Below the pieces are notes generated by a model. The model was not told the DNA's origin. It was given only the letters and a program-made list of their open reading frames with translations, and searched no databases. DNA of 64,000 nucleotides from Pediococcus acidilactici (GTDB taxonomy: Bacteria; Bacillota; Bacilli; Lactobacillales; Lactobacillaceae): assembly GCA_024970065.1 (NCBI GenBank), contig CP103908.1:1426001-1490000 (forward strand), read 5' to 3'. Below, one piece after another: positions 16,186-25,648 of this stretch; position 1 is the first letter of the stretch, and each line of letters opens with the position of its first letter. Made by a program: the position numbers and the translations under genes.

Positions 16186-17553
16186 CTAACTCCTCGACAT
16201 TACTGTGACGCTCTCAACATGCGGCGTCTGCGGGAACTGGTCCACCGGCGTGATTGGTTGATCCACCTTGTAGCCTTGAGCTTGGAACCGGTCGATGTCC
16301 CGGACCAGCGTTGCCGGATTACAGCTGACGTAAACCACCCGTTTAGGAGCCATTGCCACGGTTGCGTCAATCACACTTTCGTCAAGGCCTTTGCGTGGCG
16401 GATCCACTACCACAACGTCTGGTTGCATCCCTTCAGCTTGCCACTTCGCCATTTGGTCTTCCGCCTTGCCGACTACAAACTTAACGTTCTTAGCTTGGTT
16501 TTGAACGGCGTTAACCTTCGCGTCCTGGACGGCTTCCTTAACAATTTCGACTCCGTAAACTTTCTTGGCGGCTTGTGCCATCGCTAGGGAAATCGTTCCA
16601 ATTCCACTATAAACGTCCAAGACCGTTTCTTTACCAGTTAAGCCGGCTTTTTCAATTGCTAGCTGATAGAGCTTCTCGGTTTGCACCGGGTTAACCTGGT
16701 AGAAGGAATGTGCTGAAATGATGAATTTTTGCCCCAACAGTTCGTCATGAATGACTGATTCACCAGCTAACAGGCGATCTTCCTTCCCCATAATAACGTT
16801 AGTCTGCTTAGGGTTAATATTTTGAATTACGCTAACTACCCCATCAATTTGATGAATAGCTGCAGCAATTTCGTCTAAATGCGGAACTGAGCTGGTGTGG
16901 GTGATCAACACCACCATAATTTCACCCGAACGCCGGCCCCGACGGACCATGATATTCCGTACTACGCCGCGTTGGTTAATTTCGTCGTAGGGTTCAATTT
17001 GGTACTCGCGTAAAATGTCCCGAACTTGGAGGATTACTTGGTCAATTACCGGGTCTTGAATGTAAAAATCTTCAATCGGCACTAAATCATGTGAGCCACG
17101 CTTGAAAAAGCCGGTCGCTAACTGTCCCTTAATCTTTCGAACCGGAACCTGCGCTTTATTTCGGTATCCCGTTGGATTTTCCATCCCGACCGTCTCCGCA
17201 ACTTCAATTTGTTCCAAGTGAGACTTTTGTAGCAGATTCTTAATTTGAGTTTGCTTAAATTTTAATTGCGCGGGGTACGCAATGTGTTGCAAGGGCGCGA
17301 TTCCCGTTTGCGTATACGTAGCATCGTTTCCCGCGACTCGGTCGGGGCTTTCTACTAGAACCTTTTCCACCCGGCCAAATGCAAAATTTTTCTGCACTTT
17401 AGTGATTTTGACTTGAATTTGTTCGCCTGGGATGCTGTCGGCAATGAAAATTGGAAAATGCTCGATTTTAGCTACGCCCATCCCTTGATAAGTTAAGTCG
17501 GTAATGTCGACCGTATACGTTTGGTTCTTTTCTACTGGTGCTTTAATTTTCAT
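16186..17553 (-). CDS. rlmD: 23S rRNA (uracil-5-)-methyltransferase, RlmD/RumA family
   Basis: The protein has 455 residues. It has an N-terminal TRAM domain (about 1-65), then a SAM-dependent methyltransferase with 'VLDVYSGIGTISLAMA', 'DPPRKGLDE' and the catalytic Cys in 'YVSCNPATLVRD'. It methylates C5 of uridine in 23S rRNA. It is the last gene of the gatCAB-dagK-rlmD neighbourhood. The C-terminal 'VESVTVMSRS' appears to have been rewritten by a past insertion: a near copy of this end lies about 120 bp downstream. Confidence 0.92.
   Translation of the reverse strand: MKIKAPVEKNQTYTVDITDLTYQGMGVAKIEHFPIFIADSIPGEQIQVKITKVQKNFAFGRVEKVLVESPDRVAGNDATYTQTGIAPLQHIAYPAQLKFKQTQIKNLLQKSHLEQIEVAETVGMENPTGYRNKAQVPVRKIKGQLATGFFKRGSHDLVPIEDFYIQDPVIDQVILQVRDILREYQIEPYDEINQRGVVRNIMVRRGRRSGEIMVVLITHTSSVPHLDEIAAAIHQIDGVVSVIQNINPKQTNVIMGKEDRLLAGESVIHDELLGQKFIISAHSFYQVNPVQTEKLYQLAIEKAGLTGKETVLDVYSGIGTISLAMAQAAKKVYGVEIVKEAVQDAKVNAVQNQAKNVKFVVGKAEDQMAKWQAEGMQPDVVVVDPPRKGLDESVIDATVAMAPKRVVYVSCNPATLVRDIDRFQAQGYKVDQPITPVDQFPQTPHVESVTVMSRS
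16195..16218. repeat. Attachment-like repeat at the current 3' end of rlmD
   Basis: This is the partner of the repeat at 16073-16098 and is embedded in the last codons of rlmD. The roughly 100 bp between the two copies are noticeably GC-richer than the sequence to their left. Confidence 0.5.
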
Positions 17554-17586
17554 TGATTTCCCCTTATTGATAATCTAATAAACAGA

Positions 17587-17699
17587 GTGGGACAAAAGCC
17601 GAGTAGCTTGTGAGCATTAACCGGAAATCGCCGGTTCCGACTAATGTTGCCGGAATTACTGATTTCGGGTTAAGCAGAGCAAACTGACTTTTGTCCCAC
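17587..17699 (-). repeat. Long intergenic hairpin GTGGGACAAAAG...CTTTTGTCCCAC
   Basis: A perfect 12-bp inverted repeat (17587-17598 with 17688-17699) encloses about 90 bp containing a second hairpin (AACCGG / CCGGTT). The 'gtgggacaaaa' stem is typical of repeated intergenic hairpin elements in lactobacilli. It lies between the end of dagK and the start of rlmD and may act as a terminator or processing element. Confidence 0.6.
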
Positions 17700-17809
17700 A
17701 TTTTAGCTTCATTTAAGTTAATAGTCCAAAACGCTTTTTAATACTTTATAAACCCTTGAAAAATACTTTTGATTTTTTCGGTCTGTTAATGCATGACAAT
17801 TAGAAGTAA

Positions 17810-18808
17810 TCACTCCTGATTGCCATCCTGTGGTAAGTTTTGAACTTCAGCAACAAATTGTTCTTCAACTTGACGATATTCATCGTCTTCCGGTTCGCTG
17901 ACCGGGACGCTATCTAAATTAGTAAACATGTCGATATGCCGTTTCAGGTTCTTAAAAACCATCGGGGCGTCGCCACCATATTCGCCATCTAGGTTGACCA
18001 TGACCCGTTCATTAACCGGATTAACGACCACTTTGCGCGCCTTCCGGTAAATAATCCGCGGGTCGTCAACGTGCTTGCCGTTAAGCGCCTTGACCATCAA
18101 GTGTAACAGGTCAGGCAAACTGCTAGATTTCACGATGATCATGGTGAATTTCCCGTCATCTAATGAAGCATCGGGCACAATTTGTTCAAAGCCCCCAATT
18201 GAATTGGTTAACGCCAAGAAGAACATGGAAGCTTGTCCATGGAAATGTTCTCCGTCGTACTCAATATCCATCTCGACCGGCTTCACCCGGGGCAACATTT
18301 CTGCACCCTTCACAATGTAAGCTAAGTATCCAAAAATACTCTTCAAGTTAGATGGCACGTCGTAGGTCAATTCGGTCAGCAAACCACCCGCTGCGATATT
18401 AATAAAGTAGTTATCACCGGCTTTACCAATGTCCATCTTCATCCGTTGGTTTTGGAGCACTACTTTTGCGGCCGCCACCGGATCTTCACGCGGAATCCGC
18501 AAAGCCCGAGCGTAGTCGTTGGTGGTTCCAGCAGGGATGATTGCTAATTTAGGACGCCGGTGGAGCGGAGCAATTCCGTTAACCACTTCGTTAATGGTCC
18601 CGTCGCCGCCCGCGGCCACGACTAAGTCAAAACCATCTTTAGCAGCTCGGTGCGCTTCGTTTTTGGCAGAATTAGGTTCCGGAGTTGTTGCAAATGCACT
18701 GGTCTCATATCCCGCCTTCTCAAATACCGCCAGAATTTCAACTAAATGCTGCTTGATCATTTCCCGACCCGACGTCGGGTTATATATAATTCGCGCACGT
18801 TTTCGCAT
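17810..18808 (-). CDS. dagK: Diacylglycerol kinase (DgkB type)
   Basis: The protein has 332 residues. It has the lipid kinase catalytic motifs 'IYNPTSGR' (N-terminal), 'GGDGTINEVVNGI' and 'AIIPAGTTNDYARAL'. It phosphorylates diacylglycerol, recycling the by-product of lipoteichoic acid synthesis into phosphatidic acid, which links it to the LtaS enzyme in this window. The ATG at 18808 has GGAGG upstream and lies 27 bp after gatB, so it is in the camS-gatCAB-dagK transcript. Confidence 0.93.
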   Translation of the reverse strand: MRKRARIIYNPTSGREMIKQHLVEILAVFEKAGYETSAFATTPEPNSAKNEAHRAAKDGFDLVVAAGGDGTINEVVNGIAPLHRRPKLAIIPAGTTNDYARALRIPREDPVAAAKVVLQNQRMKMDIGKAGDNYFINIAAGGLLTELTYDVPSNLKSIFGYLAYIVKGAEMLPRVKPVEMDIEYDGEHFHGQASMFFLALTNSIGGFEQIVPDASLDDGKFTMIIVKSSSLPDLLHLMVKALNGKHVDDPRIIYRKARKVVVNPVNERVMVNLDGEYGGDAPMVFKNLKRHIDMFTNLDSVPVSEPEDDEYRQVEEQFVAEVQNLPQDGNQE

Positions 18809-18835
18809 CGCACGTTTTCCTCCGCTTCTATTCCA

Positions 18836-20263
18836 CTAACGAGCGTTGAGCTCTTGCATTAAGATTTTGTTTACCACCTTCGGGTTCGCCTGTCCCTTAG
18901 TTTGTTTCATAATTTGGCCCACTAAGAAACCAACGGCCCGGTCTTTTCCGTTCTTAAAGTCAATTACCGATTGTTCGTTATCATCAACTACTTGCGTAAT
19001 GATTGGCTTCAAAACTGCTGGATCAGAAAGTTGTACCAAGCCCTTTTCCTTTACCCAGCTAACTGGTTCTTCACCCTTAGTAATCGCCTTGAAGACTTTT
19101 TTAGCAATCTTCGAAGAAATGGTTTCGTCACTGATCATCTTAACCATGCTAGCAAGGTGTTCTGGAGTAATCTTCGTATCTTGTAAGTCAACTTTTTGAT
19201 CGTTCAAGTAGGCGTTCACGTCACCCATTAAGTAGTTAGCAACCAACTTAGGGTCCGCATCAAAGGCAATCGCTGCTTCAAAGAAGTCGGACATTTCCTT
19301 TGTTTGGGTAAGTACCATGGCATCGTAGTCACTCAAGCCCAGTTCGTTAACGTAACGGGCCCGCCGCTTACCAGGCATTTCAGGCATCTTGTCTTCCACG
19401 CTCTTGATCCATTCGTCGCTGATGGTAATACTTGGTAAATCTGGTTCAGGGAAGTAGCGGTAATCGTCCGCACCTTCCTTAACCCGCATTAAGATGGTTT
19501 GCCCAGTGGCTTCATCGTAGCGCCGTGTTTCTGGACGCACTTCCCCACCAGATAGCAAAATCTTTTGTTGCCGCTTTTCTTCGTAAGCCAACCCCTTCCG
19601 GACGAAGTTAAAGGAGTTGATATTCTTCAATTCGGCCTTGGTACCATAAGTATTTGAGCCTTCCGGACGGATGGAAATGTTAACGTCCACCCGCATGGAA
19701 CCTTCTTCCATCTTCACGTCTGAAATCCCAGTAAACTGAATCCGTTGCCGGAGTGCTTCCAAATATGCGTAAGCTTCATCTGGTGATTCGATATCTGGTT
19801 TAGAAACAATTTCAATTAGCGGGGTTCCCTGCCGGTTCAAATCAACGTAGGAGTATCCGTTAGGATTATGGGTATTTTTACCGGCATCTTCTTCGATATG
19901 CATTTCGGCAATTCCGACTTTTTTCTTCTTGCCGTCTACTTCGATTTCAATCCAGCCGTCCGTTCCAATGGGCGTATCCGCTTGGGTAATTTGGTAAGCC
20001 TTGGGATTATCCGGGTAGAAGTAATTCTTCCGGTCAAAATGCTGGGTCCGGGCAATGTTAGCATGCAATGCCTTGGCAGCCATCATTCCAGCTTCCACTA
20101 CCCCTTTGTTAGTTTGGGGCAAAACGCCGGGATATCCCCAGTCAATTACGTTAGTATTTTCGTTCGGCTGATCCCCAAATTCTACGGGTGAAGGACTAAA
20201 TATTTTGGAATTAGTTTTTAATTCAATGTGGACTTCAAGTCCGATAGTGGTTTTAAAATTCAT
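18836..20263 (-). CDS. gatB: Asp-tRNA(Asn)/Glu-tRNA(Gln) amidotransferase subunit B
   Basis: The protein has 475 residues. It has the GatB signature '[15 protein letters not shown]' at the N-terminus, the kinase-like phosphotransfer core ('[18 protein letters not shown]', 'YFPEPDLP') and a C-terminal YqeY-like tail domain. With GatA and GatC it converts misacylated Glu-tRNA(Gln), and often Asp-tRNA(Asn), to the amide form. Its ATG overlaps the stop of gatA, showing translational coupling. Confidence 0.97.
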   Translation of the reverse strand: MNFKTTIGLEVHIELKTNSKIFSPSPVEFGDQPNENTNVIDWGYPGVLPQTNKGVVEAGMMAAKALHANIARTQHFDRKNYFYPDNPKAYQITQADTPIGTDGWIEIEVDGKKKKVGIAEMHIEEDAGKNTHNPNGYSYVDLNRQGTPLIEIVSKPDIESPDEAYAYLEALRQRIQFTGISDVKMEEGSMRVDVNISIRPEGSNTYGTKAELKNINSFNFVRKGLAYEEKRQQKILLSGGEVRPETRRYDEATGQTILMRVKEGADDYRYFPEPDLPSITISDEWIKSVEDKMPEMPGKRRARYVNELGLSDYDAMVLTQTKEMSDFFEAAIAFDADPKLVANYLMGDVNAYLNDQKVDLQDTKITPEHLASMVKMISDETISSKIAKKVFKAITKGEEPVSWVKEKGLVQLSDPAVLKPIITQVVDDNEQSVIDFKNGKDRAVGFLVGQIMKQTKGQANPKVVNKILMQELNAR

Positions 20264-21723
20264 TATTTGTCCTCCGTTTCAGGGTGTTTTTGGTAAAAAT
20301 TAGTTGCCGCTTCAAAAGCAGCCCCTGCTTGATACATAGTTTGTTCATCAAATGGTTTAGCAATCATTTGTAAACCAACCGGCATCCCTTCGCTGAAGCC
20401 TGCTGGTAATGACATTGCTGGCAATCCCGCTAAGTTAACTGGGATCGTCAACACGTCGTTCATGTACATGGTCGTTGGGTCATCAACTTCCGCACCAATT
20501 TTATAAGCTGGAGTTGGTGCAGTTGGTCCAATGATTAAGTCGTAATTTTCGAAAACTTTATTGAAGTCGTCGATGATTAAAGTCCGCACTTGGGCAGCCT
20601 TCTTGAAGAATGCATCGTATGATCCAGCTGAAAGTGCGTAAGTTCCTAACATGATTCGGCGCTTAACTTCGTCGCCAAATCCTTCGGAACGAGATTTTAC
20701 GTAAACGTCTTCTAGGTTCTTTACGTCGTCCGCCCGGTAACCATAGCGAATCCCATCAAAACGTTGCAAGTTGGAAGAAGCTTCTGACGAACCAATGATG
20801 TAGTAAGCTGCCACACCATAGTTGCTCCGTGGTAGGGAAACTTCTTCGACCGTTGCCCCTAAATCAGTTAACGTTTGAACGGCTTGCTTGATGGTTGCCT
20901 TAACGTCTTCATTAATTCCCTTGCCAAGGTACTCTTTAGGAAGGGCAATCTTCATCCCTTTAATGTCTTGTCCAATCTTAGCCGTGAAATCGGGAACTTC
21001 CTTGTCCGAACTGGTAAGGTCCCGTTCGTCCATTCCAGCAATGATGTTCAATAAGGCTGCGTTATCCTTAACCGTTCTCGTCATCGGACCGATTTGGTCT
21101 AAACTTGAACCAAATGCAATCAATCCGTAACGCGAAATCCGACCGTACGTTGGTTTTACCCCAACAATTCCGGTATAGGAAGCTGGTTGGCGAATGGAGC
21201 CCCCAGTATCTGAACCAAGCGCGGCAATCGAATTACCAGCCGCAACCGTGGTTGCTGAACCACCAGAAGAACCACCGGGAACCTTGGTGTGATCCCACGG
21301 GTTCCGAGTCGTGCCGTAGAAGGACGTTTCTGTTGAACCACCCATCGCAAATTCGTCTAGGTTAGTTTTTCCAATGACGATCACGTCGTTAGCCTTTAAA
21401 CGTTCAATTACCGTCGCGTCGTAAATAGGTGTAAAATTGCTCAACATTTTTGAAGAAGCGGTCGTTTTTAAGCCCTTAGTAACGATATTATCCTTAACGG
21501 CAATTGGAATTCCTGCCCACAAGTTGTCCGGGTCAACGCCCTTTTCGTCAATTGCCTGTGCTTGCTTTAAAGCTTCGTCGCGGTTAATGGTAACAAAGTC
21601 GTTTAAGACCGCTTGGTCAGCCTCGATTTGGTCTAACATTTGGGATACCAACTCCGTAACGGTCAATTCACGATCTACCAATTTTTGATGGAGTTCGGTC
21701 ACCGTAATATCAAAAAACTTCAT
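20263..21723 (-). CDS. gatA: Asp-tRNA(Asn)/Glu-tRNA(Gln) amidotransferase subunit A
   Basis: The protein has 486 residues of the amidase signature family. The catalytic Lys lies in '[10 protein letters not shown]', and the Ser-rich 'PGGSSGGSA' and '[13 protein letters not shown]' motifs supply the Ser-cisSer-Lys triad. It hydrolyses glutamine and supplies ammonia to GatB. It is coupled to gatC and gatB, with stop and start codons overlapping on both sides. Confidence 0.97.
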   Translation of the reverse strand: MKFFDITVTELHQKLVDRELTVTELVSQMLDQIEADQAVLNDFVTINRDEALKQAQAIDEKGVDPDNLWAGIPIAVKDNIVTKGLKTTASSKMLSNFTPIYDATVIERLKANDVIVIGKTNLDEFAMGGSTETSFYGTTRNPWDHTKVPGGSSGGSATTVAAGNSIAALGSDTGGSIRQPASYTGIVGVKPTYGRISRYGLIAFGSSLDQIGPMTRTVKDNAALLNIIAGMDERDLTSSDKEVPDFTAKIGQDIKGMKIALPKEYLGKGINEDVKATIKQAVQTLTDLGATVEEVSLPRSNYGVAAYYIIGSSEASSNLQRFDGIRYGYRADDVKNLEDVYVKSRSEGFGDEVKRRIMLGTYALSAGSYDAFFKKAAQVRTLIIDDFNKVFENYDLIIGPTAPTPAYKIGAEVDDPTTMYMNDVLTIPVNLAGLPAMSLPAGFSEGMPVGLQMIAKPFDEQTMYQAGAAFEAATNFYQKHPETEDK

Positions 21724-22037
21724 TATGCTTCCTCACTTTCATCAAGAATTGCGGGAACCCGAATGAACCCGTCTTCAGTATCGGGTGCGTTATTTAAGAG
21801 TGCATCCTTATCTCCTGAACGAACGGCTTGGTCTTCGCGCATCCGGTTCAATTGATCAGTTACGTTGAACGTTGGTTCCACATTAGTCGTATCGACTTCG
21901 TCTAATTGTTCAACTAGGTCGATGATGTCTTCGAATTGGTTTGTAAACTTTTCTAATTGGGCATCATCTAATTTTAATTTAGCCAACGTAGCTACGTGTG
22001 CTACGTCGTTTTTGGTAATGTTATTTTCAACTGTCAT
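21723..22037 (-). CDS. gatC: Asp-tRNA(Asn)/Glu-tRNA(Gln) amidotransferase subunit C
   Basis: The protein has 104 residues with the GatC pattern '[20 protein letters not shown]' and the C-terminal '[20 protein letters not shown]' region. It is the small belt subunit that stabilises GatA on GatB. The start at 22037 has GAAAGGAAG upstream. A longer frame to 22133 overlaps camS and has no family support. Confidence 0.95.
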   Translation of the reverse strand: MTVENNITKNDVAHVATLAKLKLDDAQLEKFTNQFEDIIDLVEQLDEVDTTNVEPTFNVTDQLNRMREDQAVRSGDKDALLNNAPDTEDGFIRVPAILDESEEA

Positions 22038-22056
22038 TGCTTGCTTCCTTTCAGAA

Positions 22057-23214
22057 TTAATAGCTTGTAAAGACGTGCGAGGTAAAGGTCTTTTCCTTCG
22101 ATGAACGGGATAAGAAACTTTGGACGTCGTCACTCGAACGAATCGTAATGTCGATATTTACCCCACTTGGTAAATATTTCTCCGCCTGGGTCGAAACAAA
22201 TTGCGTGAAACTGTTGATTTCCGTCTCACTATAGAATTGAGTGGTAATCGTCACACTCATTCCCTGCATCGAATCCCCTTTGTAACGAGCCTTCGCGGTA
22301 ATTCCACTCAAGTTAGGGAAGAAACTTTCCACTTGGGTTTTGAAATTATCAAAAGCAGTCGAATCGTTATTATTAGGGGTACTTTCGTTATCCCCAATTG
22401 GGTAAACCACGTTCTTGTAGTCTAAGTTTTTCCAACTAGCTAACTGATTGCCCTGATTATTAGAATACCGGATAAAGGTTCCCCCGGTCAAACTATCATT
22501 AGAGGCTTGTTTATAAACGGCAATCACGATTGGAATATCCTTGAATTCGTCTTTCTTCCGCAATCGTTGTAACACTTCTTTAGCAATTCGTGTACTTTGT
22601 TCCTTAATTTCGGCATCCGAAATCTTGGTTTCATATTCCGCACCGTACTGTTTCTTTTGGTAATAATCGACCGTGTTCATTGCCAACCCAATTGTTACAC
22701 CCTTTAATTTCATGGAGTTACCTGATTTTTGCATGTAGTCCTGTTCTTCAAGAGCTTGCAAATAAATCGGGTTTCGCTTATCAGGGTCCTTAGAACCATT
22801 ATCCTCCGGGTTGAGGCCATCAGGGTTTTTCTTGGACTTCCGGTCTAACCAACTTTGTACCGTGTCCGAGCTGAGGTATTGCCCCTCTTGGAAGACGTAT
22901 TTAGATGGCGCGAAAACTTCTTTAGAAACGTCTTGCAGTCCAGTTTCAAAACTCTTGGTGTTGTTTATATTGCCATTTTGGTCCGCAGTTAATCCCCGGG
23001 ACTTGCTGACCACGTACTTCCCGTTTTTAATCACCCCGGCGTACTGTCCGGAAGAAGAGCCCGTGGTTTGATAAGTTGTCTTTTTATTTTTTTCACCGGT
23101 CACGTTATTGGTTGCCGACGACATGGAAGAGTTATTCAACCCCCCACAAGCCGACAAACCGACTCCGAGTAATAACGTGGCAACTAATAAACTGATTTTT
23201 TTAGTTACTTTCAT
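22057..23214 (-). CDS. camS: CamS family sex-pheromone-like lipoprotein
   Basis: The protein has 385 residues. The lipoprotein signal peptide ends in the lipobox LSAC (about residues 20-23), followed by a Ser/Asn-rich linker and the CamS fold. In staphylococci and enterococci the cleaved signal peptides of CamS-like lipoproteins act as conjugation pheromones. The function of the protein itself is unknown. GAGGAAC precedes the ATG at 23214, and a TATAAT box near 23248-23253 suggests its own promoter. It lies between pcrA and gatC, where ligA is normally also found. Confidence 0.92.
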   Translation of the reverse strand: MKVTKKISLLVATLLLGVGLSACGGLNNSSMSSATNNVTGEKNKKTTYQTTGSSSGQYAGVIKNGKYVVSKSRGLTADQNGNINNTKSFETGLQDVSKEVFAPSKYVFQEGQYLSSDTVQSWLDRKSKKNPDGLNPEDNGSKDPDKRNPIYLQALEEQDYMQKSGNSMKLKGVTIGLAMNTVDYYQKKQYGAEYETKISDAEIKEQSTRIAKEVLQRLRKKDEFKDIPIVIAVYKQASNDSLTGGTFIRYSNNQGNQLASWKNLDYKNVVYPIGDNESTPNNNDSTAFDNFKTQVESFFPNLSGITAKARYKGDSMQGMSVTITTQFYSETEINSFTQFVSTQAEKYLPSGVNIDITIRSSDDVQSFLSRSSKEKTFTSHVFTSY

Positions 23215-23283
23215 AGAAAAGTTCCTCAAACTTTCGTTATATGCCTAATTATACCGCTAAAATAAATCACATCTTGTCTAAGC

Positions 23284-25557
23284 CTACTTAGTGACCCGCT
23301 TAATCGGTGCAAAGGCCGCTAATAGTCGTTTAATTCCCTGATCCTTAAAGGCGATGTCTAATTCTACATCTTCGCCAGTTCCAGAAACTTTGACTACCGT
23401 ACCAATGCCCCAAGCTTTATGTTGTACTTTGTCACCAGCTGCCCAACTAACCTTTTCTGCGCCAGTTCCTTGGTTGGTAACTGCCTTAGCACGCTGATTA
23501 CCATAAACACTGGCCGTCGCGCGGGCATTTCGTTCCCGATCAAACGGATACTTGCTTTTATTACCAGAGCTGAAGCTTGGGACCTGTTCGTTTTCGTTTT
23601 GCAAGTACTCTGCACTAATTTCTCCAATAAAGCGGGAGGCTGGGTTAGTCTGCGTCCGCCCGTATAACATTCGGGAATAGGCGTTCGTTAAGTATAACTT
23701 CTTTTGTGCGCGGGTAATCCCCACGTAAGCCAACCGGCGTTCTTCTTCCAGTTCGTCAGGATCGGTAGCCGCCCTTGATAATGGAAAAACGCCTTCTTCC
23801 ATTCCCACTAAGAAGACTACGGGGAATTCGAGTCCCTTCGCAGCGTGCAAGGTCATCAACGTTACTGCCGACGGTTCTTCTTCAACGTCGTCTTGGTCAG
23901 AAACTAAGGCAAGGTCGGCTAAAAAGTCCACCAACCGTACGTTATCGCCGTTTTCGTCGGCAACTTCGGCCCCTTCCGCATCGTTTTGTTCGTCAAATTG
24001 CTTGGTTACCGTCAGGAATTCATTGATATTTTCTAAGCGTGCTTCCGCTTCCATGGTCCGGGTTTGTTCCAAGGCCGCGCGGTAGCCGGTCTTATCTAGT
24101 AAAGTTTCCGTCAATTCCGTAATTGAAAGAAATTCAGCCGATTTCCGCAAAGCATCGATTGTCTTGGCAAAATCCTCAATCGCGTTCCGAGTACGTCGGG
24201 CAATCCCGTTCGCAATTTGGACGTTACGCGCCGCCTGTAAAAGCGACCAACTATTTTCGTCCGCAAACGCCTGTAGCTTAGCCATTGAAGTTGCGCCAAT
24301 TCCCCGTTTAGGCTCGTTGATTACCCGTTCAAAACTCATGGAATCCTCTTCGTTAGCAATCAACGTGAGGTAACTTAAAACGTCCCGAATTTCCTTGCGA
24401 TCGTAGAACTTATGTCCGCCGACCATGGTATAAGGAATGTTGGCCTTCACGAAGGTATCTTCAATTAACCGAGATTGGGCATTCGTCCGGTATAGGATCG
24501 CAAAATCGCCATAATCAAAATTATTTTCTTCAATTTGCTTGCGAATCTGTTGGACAATGAAATGGACTTCGTCATTGCCGGTTTGCCCCCGATAGTACGA
24601 AATTTTGGCCCCTTCGGCATTATCCGTCCATAGTTGCTTAGGTTTGCGCTCCACGTTGTTAGCGATCACGTCGTTAGCCGCGTTCAAAATGTTTTGGGTA
24701 GAACGATAATTTTGTTCCAACATAACCGTGTGGGCGTCGGGATAATCGGATTCAAAATTCAAAATATTTTGCATGTCGGCACCCCGCCAACCGTAAATAC
24801 TTTGGTCAGAATCCCCCACTACGCATAGGTTTCGGAAGCCCTTAGCCAGCATGGTAACCAATTGATATTGCGCTTGGTTGGTATCCTGGTATTCATCCAC
24901 GTGAATATAATGGAATTTATTTTGGTAAAATTGCAACGTTTCGGGGCTTTGCTCAAACAACCGAATCGTTTGCATAATTAAGTCGTCAAAATCTAACGCT
25001 TGGTTAGCTTTTAAGCGCCGTTGGTATTCGTCATAAATTTTTCCAATCGCTTCATCATGCGGGTTACTTGCATTTTCTTGGTAATCCGCCGGAGTCATTA
25101 AATCATTTTTAGCGTTAGAAATCTTTCCCAAGACCGAACGCGGATCGTATACTTTCGGATCATAGTTTAAATCCGCAAGTACGTGCTTAATTAACGTCCG
25201 TTGTTCACTAGGATCGGCGATTGAAAAAGCCCGGTTATACCCGATTTGCTCAATATCGCGCCGTAAAATCCGGACACATAACGCGTGAAAAGTGGAAACC
25301 CAAATTTCAGATGCCACGTCGCCCAACAAATTAGCAACCCGTTCACGCATCTCGCGAGCCGCCTTGTTGGTAAAGGTGATGGCCAAAATATTCCAAGGAT
25401 TTACGTCCTTTTCTTCAATTAAATAGGCCACCCGGTGCGTTAACACCCGCGTCTTTCCACTACCAGCACCCGCCATGATTAGCAACGGTCCTTCCGTTGT
25501 TTGGACGGCTTGCTGTTGCATATCATTTAGACCTTTTAATAAATTATTTTCAGGCAA
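23284..25557 (-). CDS. pcrA: ATP-dependent DNA helicase PcrA
   Basis: About 757 residues of a UvrD/PcrA superfamily 1A helicase. Motifs occur in order: 'AGAGSGKTRVLTHR', 'DEYQDTNQ', 'GDSDQSIYGWRGA', 'QNYRST', 'TLHAAKGLEFPVVFL' and 'AYVGITRA'. The C-terminus has the RNA-polymerase-binding Tudor-like segment 'VQHKAWGIGTVV'. It unwinds DNA 3' to 5' in repair and plasmid replication. The start is a TTG: the one at 25566 abuts the GAGAGGA site, so the TTG at 25557 with a nine-base spacer is preferred. Confidence 0.96.
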   Translation of the reverse strand: MPENNLLKGLNDMQQQAVQTTEGPLLIMAGAGSGKTRVLTHRVAYLIEEKDVNPWNILAITFTNKAAREMRERVANLLGDVASEIWVSTFHALCVRILRRDIEQIGYNRAFSIADPSEQRTLIKHVLADLNYDPKVYDPRSVLGKISNAKNDLMTPADYQENASNPHDEAIGKIYDEYQRRLKANQALDFDDLIMQTIRLFEQSPETLQFYQNKFHYIHVDEYQDTNQAQYQLVTMLAKGFRNLCVVGDSDQSIYGWRGADMQNILNFESDYPDAHTVMLEQNYRSTQNILNAANDVIANNVERKPKQLWTDNAEGAKISYYRGQTGNDEVHFIVQQIRKQIEENNFDYGDFAILYRTNAQSRLIEDTFVKANIPYTMVGGHKFYDRKEIRDVLSYLTLIANEEDSMSFERVINEPKRGIGATSMAKLQAFADENSWSLLQAARNVQIANGIARRTRNAIEDFAKTIDALRKSAEFLSITELTETLLDKTGYRAALEQTRTMEAEARLENINEFLTVTKQFDEQNDAEGAEVADENGDNVRLVDFLADLALVSDQDDVEEEPSAVTLMTLHAAKGLEFPVVFLVGMEEGVFPLSRAATDPDELEEERRLAYVGITRAQKKLYLTNAYSRMLYGRTQTNPASRFIGEISAEYLQNENEQVPSFSSGNKSKYPFDRERNARATASVYGNQRAKAVTNQGTGAEKVSWAAGDKVQHKAWGIGTVVKVSGTGEDVELDIAFKDQGIKRLLAAFAPIKRVTK

Positions 25558-25612
25558 TTCGTTCAATCCTCTCTATTTTGTAACTAAAAAACAACCACAG
25601 ACCATTATAGCA

Positions 25613-25637
25613 AAAAAGCCGGTTCATTAACCGACTT
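25613..25637 (-). terminator. Terminator of the xpt-purK-like unit
   Basis: The stem AGTCGGTT / AACCGGCT (one G-U pair) is followed by TTTTTT on the minus strand. It lies between the PurK-like stop at 25649 and pcrA, just upstream of the extended -10 TGCTATAAT probably used by pcrA. Confidence 0.85.
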
Positions 25638-25648
25638 TAAAGCGACTT

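Noticed and set aside
16219..16587. Long plus-strand frame opposite rlmD
   Set aside because: It is the antisense shadow of a well-conserved methyltransferase gene and has no family resemblance.
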